Shown here: in pieces, positions 1 to 11,341 of the stretch | Numbering within the stretch: the first letter of the stretch is position 1 | How the letters are laid out: every line of letters starts with the position of its first letter | Source of the DNA: Cardinalis cardinalis | Taxonomy: Eukaryota; Chordata; Aves; Passeriformes; Cardinalidae | Reading direction: 5' to 3' | Assembly: GCA_014549065.1 (NCBI GenBank) | Contig: JACDOX010000009.1 | Location: 3,955,310 to 4,019,309 of the forward strand | DNA: 64,000 nt | Notes under the pieces: model-generated | Database searches by the model: none | What the model was told of the DNA's origin: nothing | What the model saw: the letters and a program-made list of their open reading frames with translations, nothing else | Made by a program: the position numbers and the translations under genes

Positions 1-2389
1 AGCATGCAACAAATCTTTTACTTGTAAAATTGTCTTTCCTCTTCCTAGTCATCCTTTTGACACATAAATGATCATTTTAGATTTTTTAATGATAGTGCTG
101 CGCCATTTGCTTCAACCTAAACCATTTCACCAAAAAATAGTCAACTTTTAGCAGTCTTCATAGGTGATTTATGGAATAATAGTTTGAATGTTCTTTGCAT
201 TCTGCAGTTTATCCCTTTACTCAAAGTATTTCATCTTGATTCATTTGAAGTATTTTTATTTTACTTATTTTTTGTGCTTTTGTCCATTCATCTTCCCACC
301 TAGTACATAATAGGCACTTGTTTGTTGTCAAGGAGGTAACTTCAGACTCCAGGATTTCTAAATATATAGCAGACCTCAAAAACACATCTGTGACCACAGC
401 TGACTCCTGGGATCCAGTGGCCTAGAAGCAACAAAGTCTTAGCAGCACATTATCAGTACATAGGATTTGTAACTTTGCAAGGGATTAATGAAGATCTCCA
501 GAGGTATCAAATGCCAAAAAGGCCTAAGATCTGAACTGACTCATACATGTAAAGATCTGAACCAAATTTTTTACTCACATTGTCCTACATTATAAACTAT
601 AAGACAATCACTTTCTTTTTAGCTGTCATTGCTTTCAGATTCAAACTCAATAAAGAAAGTGAACGCTGTGGCTTAAGGCATAGCTCTGATTTTAATAGAC
701 AGTATCAGTTTTTTTTAACAATTCAGAATTAAATATATTGGTATCTATATATACTTGAGAAAAAAAATATAAAAGGGTTTAGAATTGGGTTAATTGATGA
801 TTCATTGCACTCTCCCACTGGTGATAAGGCAATTTTCTGACATCCTCTTGNGCTTAGATTTCTTCTCTTGGTCTTGCCATTTGTAAAGGTGCAACCTGCT
901 TTGAGAAGGAAAGAGAATATGTGGCCAGGACTTACAGCTTGTTTCACAGTGTGCTGAGTCACAATGCTGNCTTTTATAACAGTGTTGCCTTTGAGATGTT
1001 CATTTTTTCATCTGCAGCAGTTTTCATTAATAAATTACTTTAAAAAACCACAGTGAATTTCTGAAAAGGTCTTTTTGTGCCCTGTAATTATCTCATAGAA
1101 TTTAATCTGGGAAGGCACTACCTAAAATGCTTAAAGCAATGAAGTAGACAATGTTTAACTCATGCTCATTTTTAAAACAATCTGTTTTCTGATACTTACA
1201 ATAATGATGAGGTGTATTTTTAATATATTGTGTATTGTCCATGCTTGAATATTCTTTCTTTGACAGGACCATTATTCTACCTCAAACTAGCAGAATGAGG
1301 TTTTTTCACTTGTTAAAAATTNAATTGCTATTTTCTAGCTCCTATAACAAAGGAAACGGCCCTGGAATTTTACTTTTTAAACAACAGAGCTCTGTATGAA
1401 TTGAAAATTAAAAATAAACAAACCACCCTAGTGAATATCTGTCATGTAAATTTTAATTTGGCACTTTAAAGGCTTGATACATAATTTTCATACTATCAAA
1501 ACTACCTGCTTAAAAGATACTTATTTGTATTACAATAAATGCTTAGCAAATTGAAGGTTGCATTGGTAATTCTATTATAACAAGGTAGTTTCAGAAAGTT
1601 GTAAAATAAGTTTCCTTTATCTTTGAGTGTGAGAATGCAAATTTTTTTAATGTAGATATAAGTAGTGAAATCATCTTCAGATGCTGTTAGGTTCTGCCAC
1701 TTAACCTCCGCTATGTGACATCATANATCAGTGCTTTTTGGAAGACAATTACTTAATTGGTTGTGGTGATAGTTAATTTCTATTTCCCTCCAGATAAAGA
1801 TAATTTTGAGCTCCCTTCTCTGAGCTCCTTTGTTCCATNAGACTTTTTCATTGAACAAGGATTGACAGAAAGCTGTGACTACATTATAGCTGCTATCATC
1901 TACATCTTCTTCCCCCTGCCATTTAACCGGCAGTATCAAAAGGCAGGTCTCCACAGAGCCTGGCTCACCTGGGATTTAGTCCACTCAATCTATTTTTTTT
2001 TTAGCTACTGTTAAATTATGCAAGCTGAAGGCAGGGATAGCGTAAACAGAAACAGTTTTCCCATGTTATTGACATTATTTGCACAACTTGAAGACAGAAG
2101 ATGAGAATTCTCCAACATCATCAAAGTTTGATANTGTAGAGAGGATTTCAATGTCTTGNTAACATCCACAATGATGAGGTCATTGATTACCTTCAAAGAT
2201 GTGAATGTTGGAAATTAAAATCCATGGAGCCATAAACAAAGAAGTCTTATACTATGAGTCATAGGCCACCATTTTAGAAACCCAGCCTTCACTTCCACAT
2301 GGACAATTCTGCCCATTAAGACACTACTGTGCAGTTATTATCACTAATCTATGCTTATGCAAGTAATGCATGGACCACACNACAAGCAT
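1..2389. other. Upstream flanking DNA, no gene recognised
   Basis: This AT-rich stretch holds only short chance reading frames, the longest about 85 codons and interrupted by N. I see no splice-flanked conserved peptide, RNA gene or clear repeat. In mammals the gene upstream of ZNF804B is STEAP4, so the region is probably intergenic, but no STEAP4 sequence was seen here. Confidence 0.6.
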
Positions 2390-3640
2390 GAAGAGGCAGA
2401 CAAAATATTCTGTAAGCAGCTGGGAAAAGTCTCAAAATTGCTAGCCTTTTTTCTGATGGGACTTANAGACGTCTGCTGGAGATGCAATACTGCTGAGAGG
2501 GGACAGTCTAGGAGGTTCCTGGAGTGTGTGGAAGAAGGGCCAGAAGGANTATCCAGGGAACTATAGGCCTCTCTGCTTGACGTTGCTGCTGGGGAAGGTC
2601 ATGGAGNAGGATAATGTGTGCCACCATCTAGCACATGCAGGACACCAGGGAATCTGGCTCTGCCAGCATGAGTTTCTGAAAGGCAGATCCTGCTTGACAA
2701 ACCTGATATCCTCATACGACAACAAACCTGTGGATGACGGGAAGGCTGTGGATGTGTCTACCTGAACTTCAGTAAAGCCTTTACCGCCATTTCCCACAGT
2801 ATTCTCCTGGAAAAACTAGCTCCTCATGACATGGGTGGGAGTTTTGTTCACTGGGTAAAATCTGTCTGGACGCATGGGCCCAGAGAGTGGTGGTAAAAGA
2901 TGCTACATCCCGTTAGTGACTGGTCACTAGTGGCTTTCCCAAGGACTCAGTATTGGGGCTATTTGTGTTTTATATCATTATCAATGGTCCAGATGAGGGG
3001 CTCAAGGGCACCATCAGTCAGCATGCAGATGACACCAAGCTGGGTGGGGGTGTTGATCTGCTGGTGGGTAGGAAGGCTCTGCAGAGGGACCTAGACAGGG
3101 TAGATAAAAGTGGCAAGATNGAGGACATGAGGTTCAACAAGACCCTAGGTCCTACACTTTGGCCACAATAATCCCACACAGTGCTACAGGATGGGGCAGA
3201 GCAACTGGAATTTGGCGCAGTGGAGAAGGACCTGGGGATGCTGGTTGACAGCAGCTGAACATGNCCCAGCGTGTGCCCAGGNGGCCAAGAAGGNCAGTGG
3301 CATCCTGGCCTGTATCAGNGATAGNGCAGCCAGCNGGCCCAGGACAGTGACTGTCCCCCTGTACTTGGCACTGGTGAGGCTGNGCCTCAAGTACTGCANT
3401 CAGTTCTGGGCTCNGTNCAGGAAGAACACTGAGGTGTTGGAGCGTGTCCAGAGAAGGGCAACAAGGCTGGTGAAGGGTCTGAAGCACACGACTCTATGAG
3501 GAACAGTCGAGGGTACTGGGGTTGTTTAGCCTGGAGAAAAGGAGGCTCAGGAAAACCTTACTTCTCTCCACAGCTGCCTCAAAGGAGGATGCAATGAGAC
3601 TGGGGGATTGGTCTATTCTCCCACGTAACAAGACAAGACT
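2390..3640 (+). mobile_element. CR1 LINE fragment, internally deleted, RT region decayed
   Basis: This is a dead copy of the chicken-repeat-1 non-LTR retrotransposon in sense orientation. The first part (about 2390-2533) resembles the end of the CR1 endonuclease region, with GGAGGTTCCTGGAGTGTGTG. It then jumps to the reverse-transcriptase region, where the translation shows PGNYRPLCLT, then KGRSCLTNLIS near 2670-2710, HADDTKLGGG near 3020-3050, and LERVQRRATRLVKGLKH near 3436-3486. The joint near 2533 implies loss of the sequence between the two domains. Several frameshifts and stops break the frame, so no protein is made. The usual CR1 3' end with its short tandem repeat is missing, and similarity fades near 3640 after a segment reading like the CR1 GGTAACAAG stretch. 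Ten N bases fall between 3264 and 3417. Boundaries are approximate. Confidence 0.9.
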
Positions 3641-6600
3641 CTTGTGAACAAATATTGGCAATTATGTTTGAACTTTAATAAACTTATAACAGATCTATTC
3701 GGTGGCTTTCAGTAATTAAGTGCAGTGCATGATGACTCGATATCATCTGTCAAACTCAGTATAGTTGTTTATTATATTATTGTCTATTCCTGAGTGTGTC
3801 ACACAATGTGAGGTGATGTGNAAGCACAGAATAAATAAGAGTTCTTGCTCTGAAATTCCTTCCATTTTCAGTAACACAGTCACACAGGAGAAACTGCAAG
3901 GAGACAATGAGATCACAANGAATGGCAATGATTTTGGCATATCAGCAACTTAATCTAAAAAAAATTATTTTCCTATGCACTGTTGACCAAAAGACTAAGG
4001 GATTCATTCTGTGAGATATTTCCCTGGAAAATACAGGGAATTGTGATAGTGGTATAAGTGGCAACATAAAACCAAAAAAAGTCTGTTTTGGAAATGCAGG
4101 TGGGCAAAGTGTTTTTTCTTTGGATGCAAAATTTATTGATCTACAAAGTTANGCACAAAATTTCAGTAAAAACTTCNGGAAGAGAAGGAAAACAGAGGCA
4201 GATGAAATATTGAAAAGGTTCATTTGCACTTTTTAGGTTAAATTCAGAAGAAGATTTAAGAGGCATTCAAGCAACAGAAACCTTTGTGTTCAGTAGTTAT
4301 GAGACATATAATCCTTGTGCAGATGGAGTTTTTCTTCAATTCATCTTGTAAGTGAATGATGAATCATTCTCTTTTATTCTTTTTTCCTTTATCGAAAACA
4401 GTATTTATCAAAAATGCAAGGGTTAAACTGAAAGACTTCCCAGAATATTACATAGACTAATGGCAAAGGCTGCTCNAGCAATGTGATACAGAGTGATGAA
4501 GCTGGTGGTCTGCATAGGGTAGGTAATTATATGCTGGAAAAGGTTCACAGCCAATGAACTGCTGAGCCTGGGTTTGTAAATACTGTTNAAATCAACTTGT
4601 CAGCCTAGCACTTCCTTTATTAAAATGTCTACTTGGAAGCACATTCAAGTCAAACTTATTTTCTTCCATTTAAATACATGGATTATGTTTTGTTTTCTTT
4701 AAATTGCTTTACATCAACACTAAACTGAAAGTAGTTGCCTGCTGTTTCACTGAAAACAACAACCATCTCTTCTCAGAAGTCAACATCATTATAATGCTTC
4801 TCATCCATATGATACATAAACAAGGTATTGATATCCTTGAGAGTATGGGGAAGGAGTATTTAACTTCTGTCTGAGCAGGGAGGTGGAGCAGTGGTGGGAA
4901 ACCAAGAGCTAAAGCTCAGCAAGAAAAAATGGCCTAACTGCCAGAGTTCCCACAGGACACGAGCAAGACAAAAGGAAAGGTAGAGGGAAGACCATGGCCA
5001 TTGTGAGAGTCCGGTTGAGCTGGGTGTTTAATGGGTGAATGAGAAAGGCTGGGCTGATGATTCATAGTGGGAGNGGTCCATATTTACCTTCAGTCAATCT
5101 GTATGGAACATGGGACAGTTTCCAGCTTCCAGTTAAGGGTAGGAAGAAGATGTNTGTGTTCCCTTTCCTGTGTTCATAGGCTGCATGTTATTGCATTCAG
5201 CTGTGCTGAAAAACACCAGTAAATGGTGACTTACAGAAGCTTCACTGAGATTTTCTGGTGCTGGCTGTTCTTCTGTGAGGTTTTGAGAAGCTTTGGTTAG
5301 AGGCATGAGAGATGCTTGAATTTTCAAAGNTCTGCAAAGTAAACATATAGAGCTTCTTACAGCATTTGTAAATTAAAGATTGCTTTAATCTGCAGCAACA
5401 GATTTATGAAATATTGCTTTAATTCACAGCCAACTGAGTTTATGTCAGGAAAAAGGGCAATTTAAAAGAACCCATAGATTACTTTGGCTACTGAAGAGTA
5501 TAAATTATCCCTAACTAAATTTTGTCAGTAGAGTATGTTGAGATATTTAGATAAAACATGTGTTTGACATTTATTGCAGAATGATCCCTTTCCAAACACA
5601 CCAAGTCACAAAAGGGAAATGTGGGGTGAATTATTATGGGGCTGGTGATCTTTTTGCTGACATATATGATAATTACTAAGGATGGAAAGCTTACACTTTT
5701 TAATTAGTCTTCTGTTTGTTTTGGTTTGGTTTTCTTTTAGTATGGTGNAGTACTATGCAATCAGACAGCACTGCATTAAAATTCCAACATTAAAAATACT
5801 GTAAACATGTAAAAATGTATCTTGATGTGGCAGATGCTGTTGCTAAATATATATTTACTAGGATGCAGAAGAAATCTTTCTGAGGTAAAAGCAAGAAATC
5901 TAAATCTCTTGCTTAAGTTAAATGTTTAGCTAGACTCCTGCCCCAGGTTCTTAACAAATCAACAGTTTTTGAACACATAGTCTCAGCAAAACGCTATTTC
6001 CAGTCCCAGCCTTTTGTGAAGATTATTTGTCAGGGTAAAATTGTGATTTTCCCNGTTAATTTTGCTGTTAATTTTGCCTCAATATCCCCAAGACGAAAAG
6101 CAAAACTTACCATGGGAAATGAAATATTTTTCAGCTAAAGTGTCTCTGTGGCAGGTATCAATAGCATACACCACTATATATGAGCCAAGAAATCTGTGAG
6201 TGACCCTACCCTGGAAGCACACCCTGTTTTGCTACTAGCTGGTGGGTCTGGGCTCTCTGCAAGCCACCCTCATGTTTTACATTTAGGTTGCTGGAATACA
6301 CATGAGACAAGTTCTCCACCCTTGATGGAGCCGTGGCTCTGCTTCCCAATTTATCCCACTCACCCCAGAACACCTGGAACAGCTTTCTGGAACAGGTGCA
6401 CGCCATCAGTATCCTATAGGAGGCATCTGTATCTGTCCATACCTTTTGGCTGGAGACAACAGCTAACCTAGATTTGCTGCTGTCTGGGGCTGCAGAAAAA
6501 AGCCTAATGCAGTTAGCACACTGTTAGCAAGCTGTTAGCAAAAAATTCTCCTATTTTATTAAATGTAATTACATACCATATTCCTTCTCCTGATCCTTTT

Positions 6601-7604
6601 GCCTTTAGGCTCAAAACAGAAAAAGGAAAAAAAAAAAACCTCGTTAAAAACCATTTAAATATATTCTCTCAAGTTTGTATCTAATGTGTACCTTTGCAAA
6701 TTGCCAAATGTGAGGGGAGAGGTAGTTACTGTCTACAAACTCTTATCTTATTTCTGTTTATGCAAGTGAACAGGCAAATACAGATNGTATTTGAGTGAGA
6801 AAGGCAAAAAATAATTTCCAAAGCACAGCTGGTTCTNCAAGATATGTGCAAATCCATACTATTTCTTGTCATGGTTACAGAAGATTCAACTACCCAGTCC
6901 ACAAAACTCAAATTTTCATGGTTCTTCTGTTTGTAAAGTACTGGTTAGGTAAACCACCNGTTCTCCAGTTAAAACAGCATTTCCCCAGTTTCTGTCAATA
7001 TTGCCATTTTAAAACTGAAGAATACTGTGGTTTATTGCTCTGTNGCTTTACTTGCCAGTTTTCCAGCTCTCATGCTTTTCCCCTGAGGCACTGTACTCTG
7101 AATGAAAATTCATAATTGACTNTATTTACTATAAGGCATCAGTTAAATAACTGCATGTTTCTAACAAAAGGTGCCAATGATTACCCAACACAGTACTTCA
7201 GGACAACTTATCAGGGGCTTTGGTTAAATTGAACACTGTTTTAACTAGGAAATTCAGTCCTTTTTCAGTGCCAGCCAGTTCCCTATTTCTTTATTTGGGA
7301 GANTCTCTCTTTAATGTAATTCGTTTTCTGTAGAAGAAGTCACACAGACAGTGCTTCTGCCCTTGATTTTCCAGTTTTGCAAAGCACATACAAAAGACAC
7401 TTTAATCTCATTAATATTAATATTCATAATTTTTACCTGACAGAATTGAAGAAAGCAGACTTACGAATTATTTGTTACCTTTAAGACTTCTTCATTTTAT
7501 AAAAATGTATATTTTCCAACGTTGCTTGAATATGTATAGAAACTCAAGTAGTCGACTTTGGAAAAAGAAAAAAGAGCAATCTAAAGTCTACCACAGTTAC
7601 AGGA
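3641..7604. other. Flanking DNA, no gene recognised
   Basis: AT-rich sequence with short chance frames only. The patch at 6190-6480 is less AT-rich and has a 91-codon open frame, but it shows no family motif, so I do not call it a gene. A small repeat of TGTTAGCAA lies at about 6521-6542. Confidence 0.55.
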
Positions 7605-8197
7605 TGTTGTGGATTAACCCCNGCCATCAGCCAAGCTCCAGGCAGCCACTGGCTCACTCCCCCACCAGTGAGACTGGGGAGAGATTTGGAAGAGTAAACG
7701 GTAGAGAAATATGTTGATATAAAGACAGTTTAATAGGGAAAGCAAGAGCTGCACACACAAGAAAAACAAACCAAGAAATTCAGTCACTTTTTCTCATGGG
7801 CANGCAGATGTTCAGCCATCCACAGGAGAANACGGCCCCATCACATNTAACAGGTACTTGGGAAGACAAACACCATCACACCAAACCTCCCCCCATTCCT
7901 CTTTCTTCCCTCCCTCNTCATATACTGAGCNTGACACCATATGGTCTGCAATACCCCTTTGGTCACTTTGGGTCACCTGTCCCAGCTGGGTCTCCTCCCA
8001 GCCTCCCATGCACTCCCAGCTCCATTGCCTTTGGGGCAGTACAAAAAGCAGAAAANGCCTTGGCCCTGTGTAAGCTCTGCTCAACAACAACAACAAAACC
8101 TCAGTATTANCAACCCTGTGCTCAGCACAAATCAAAACACAGCTCCATGACAGCCAGCATGAAGAAAATTAACTCTACTTTAGTTGAAACCACCATA
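7605..8197 (-). mobile_element. Solo ERV LTR (avian ERVL-like), minus orientation
   Basis: On the minus strand this reads as a known type of bird LTR. It starts near TATGGTGGTTTCAAC at 8197, carries a TATATGA box near 7917-7923, has TTTGTCTTCCCAAGTA near 7850-7870, and ends in GGGGTTAATCCACAACA at 7605. It belongs to the same family as the + strand LTR at 48712-49281. No internal gag-pol sequence flanks it, so it is a solo LTR left by recombination. The start dinucleotide is TA instead of TG, consistent with one transition. I could not find a convincing target-site duplication (CAGGA left, TTCTA right). Eight N bases lie inside. I recognised the family from memory. Confidence 0.8.
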
Positions 8198-11100
8198 TTC
8201 TAATGATGTAACCCACAAATTAAAAACTCTCCTGTGGCACTGCTAATATTGCATGACTTCTTCAGGCAGAAGACTTCCTGACACTGTTCCTTAATTTAAA
8301 TCAGGATGGTATCTTGTAATTCAATAAGACAGAACTATTTCTGCAACAGAACTTCCATTTCAGGAAACAATCCCACTGTCTACAGCTCTCATCTTCATTA
8401 GCACACTACATTTCAAACCCACAAAATACAAAATACTCCTGCATACTCTGAATAACCCCTTAATTTTAAAAGCTCTTCATAAAGTGTAAATAAATCCGTA
8501 CCCACCACATAATGATACTTTACTGTCAATGTGAGTAAAGCAGAGAGCTAACCTGCACAATCAAACAGCTGTTGAGCTGCCTAGCACCGNGGCATCATGT
8601 TCTTGACAAGGTCTTTGATCATCTTGATAATTGGATTAAGGCTTAGTGCATGAGCCAAAGCAAAACTGTAGCAATACACCCTGAAATATTTCTTTAACTA
8701 ACACTAAAGTTATATAAACCTCAAAACCAATCATGCTCTTTGTTTTTGGAATGGTATGTAGCATATTTTTGTCAAACTAGTTTTGTAAATGCTAATTACA
8801 TTTAAGTTTGCCACAACTGGTCTTAATCGAGCGTCTTGAGATTCCTTCATTTGCAGCAGGCGAGCTCAGGAGGCCTTTGGCACCTTCCCTTGCAGTGTGT
8901 GTGCAACGTACCCAGGCTTCCACAGGGGCAGTGCCAGAGGTCTGTGCACTGCTTTTCTGGCTGCCCTCAGCTGTAGNTCTGGGACAAAAAGGTCTTGAGA
9001 TGTGTTCTGTGTTATTTCTTTATAACCTCATGCCCTTTAGATCTCATCTTCCTCCTTCAATAAGTAATTTTAGTATGAGTCTCTGGATCAGACACAGGAT
9101 TCTAAGTAACAAACTTTCAAAGAGTTTACTAAGTAAAAATAATTCCTTAATTATGTCCCATGTTTAGTTTGCACTTATACTTTTATTTATTTCATAGGAA
9201 TGAACAGAATTTTCTGAAAATCAAAAGCTGCTATTATGTTGACTCTATTCCCACATTAATTCTAAGTGATATTTTTCTATTGTAACCAAANAAGAATTCA
9301 GACAAAACTACCAAATCTTTCTTATCCCACTTAAGCAAAATGTAAGAGGGATGCCATATCTTTTTCAGAGATGCATCAGAATAAAATGATGATACCTAAA
9401 TCCTGTTCTTTTAGAGATGTGGTAAGGAACAGACTTTTAAACTATCTCCAGATGAAGACATAAATCTCTTGACTTTTAAAAACTAAGAAAATATTAGTGG
9501 CATGATATTTTAAACTGTGTCTCAAGTTACAATAAATGTGTAGTAGTAATAAAAAAGAAATCAATAAAAGAAATCTACAGGATCTATAATTCCATTTTGG
9601 ATTACAGCTGGTGAAATAATTTTAGCTGGACAACACAGTACAAAAATTCGTGTGGAACATCACAAATAGTTTTTCAGCAGAAAGTTTATGTTTATTTAAA
9701 AAAACAATAGACGTGTAATACATGTTACTGAAATTTGACCTCTCCTCCCATTCCACTGTGCCCCCTCCCCCACCCCCCGGAAAAAGACAAAATGAAAGAA
9801 TTGTTCCGCTTTGGACAAAATATTTTTTAAAAGATACAACTTCCCCAAAGAAATGAAGTATTTTGTTTAATTCACNATTAAAGAAAGTTAATTTATAGAA
9901 AGGCCACAGCTTCAATATCATACCCTGTACTTTTCACTTTCCTAAAAATGGACCAATGTTGGCTCATTCTTCCTTAAGCCCTTTTAGGATTAAGTTTGTA
10001 GGAGCTTCTGTTGAAAACTGAATAAAAATGGGAAAGAACATTAAGATTTAGCTGACTTTTTCCACCATCAAAAACTGTAATTATGTACCTTGTGTTGTTT
10101 GATGCTCACCTATGGCTGCCAGGAGCTGCAAANTTATATTAGTGTGGGGGTTTTTTTGAAAGTGAAGGGGAGGTAGTGCATTTTTTTTTCGAAGACAAGC
10201 AAGTTGTATAACTCATGAGAAACTGCTGATGCAGANAGCTTAGCAAGTTTCAAGGAAGTGATTGCATATTTATGTGGAATAGAAGAATCTTCACATTTGC
10301 ATTAGGTAGGATATAAATAAATCTGAAGATCTTGTCTTCCCCTAATTGTATAGCATTTTATCTTTATCAGTAGAATTTAATTAATAAAACCCTCAATTCA
10401 GAACTAACCCTCAATTTAGAATGAATTAAAATCTTGTTGTAAAGAACACATNGTATCTAATTAATTGGAACAATCAAAACCATAGTAGTCTTATTCTCAA
10501 CTATACACCTGTGCCCATGCTTACAATCTAGGAATTTATAATTCTCAAGTCACTGGATTAATGAACTACTTGCCATGTCTATAATCAAACACGTGTATTT
10601 TTGTTAACCACTCAATTGCAGAACTCAAAAGGATTCATTTATTTCAGGTCTTGCTGCTGCATGAGTGGACTTCTTGAGCCTCTTCAACACTTCACTGGTA
10701 AAGCACANCAGTGTATACCAAGAAGAATTTTGAGGAGACACAGAGGCTGTATTCAGCACCTGAACAAGAGCCATCTTTGCCTTTTCCACAGATTTCTTTT
10801 GACACAAATCATGTCCTTCTTCACTATAAATACATTTATATGCCAGAAGTTTCAGATAAGGAACTACAGCAAACATCTGCCCATCAAAAATCAGTGTTAT
10901 GTTTTGTGNTTTCTTCTAAACAACATAAAAAGATCTCTACCAACTACTTTCTTAAAAATAAGCAGCAATATTGAAAATGTAGTGTGCAAAAATCAGCTGT
11001 GATGAAGAATGTCCTCTTATAATTACATATTATATAGCCTATAATGTTAATGTATTTTCAATATAGGCTCATTTTGCTGTTAACTGTGGTTTGTAAGTTT

Positions 11101-11248
11101 AGAGGCTGGAAGCACTTATAAACTTCTCTGGCTCAGTTTTGTTATTTTTTGGAAACATGAAAAAAANTAATAAATACAGATTCTTCTTGACTAAGTTGTT
11201 TTACAAGTATTTGTAGACTGAAAAATTAATCAATATATCAGAACACAG
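8198..11248. other. Flanking DNA, no gene recognised
   Basis: Mostly AT-rich, with chance frames up to about 130 codons at 8808-9167 and 10601-11002. Neither shows a domain, splice context or codon bias that I can support. A C-rich run (CCCCCTCCCCCACCCCCC) lies near 9761-9778. Confidence 0.55.
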
Positions 11249-11341
11249 AATCACANGGTAGTTGCAGCTGTAACACAGTTAGGGTTGCAAGTGACCTCTG
11301 GATGTTTTCTAGTTCAACCCCCAGTCCCAGGCAGGACACAT
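11249..11341 (-). mobile_element. CR1 LINE 3' end fragment
   Basis: Read on the + strand, the stretch runs AGAATCACANGGTAGTTGCA, then GTGACCTCTGGATG and AGTTCAACCCCCAGTCCCAGG. This is the reverse complement of the conserved 3' tail of avian CR1 elements (the segment before the terminal 8-bp repeat). The piece is under 100 bp, and 5' truncation to this size is the normal fate of CR1 copies. Confidence 0.8.

Noticed and set aside
7796..8203. 135-codon proline- and serine-rich frame
   Set aside because: It is antisense to a solo LTR and contains several N bases.
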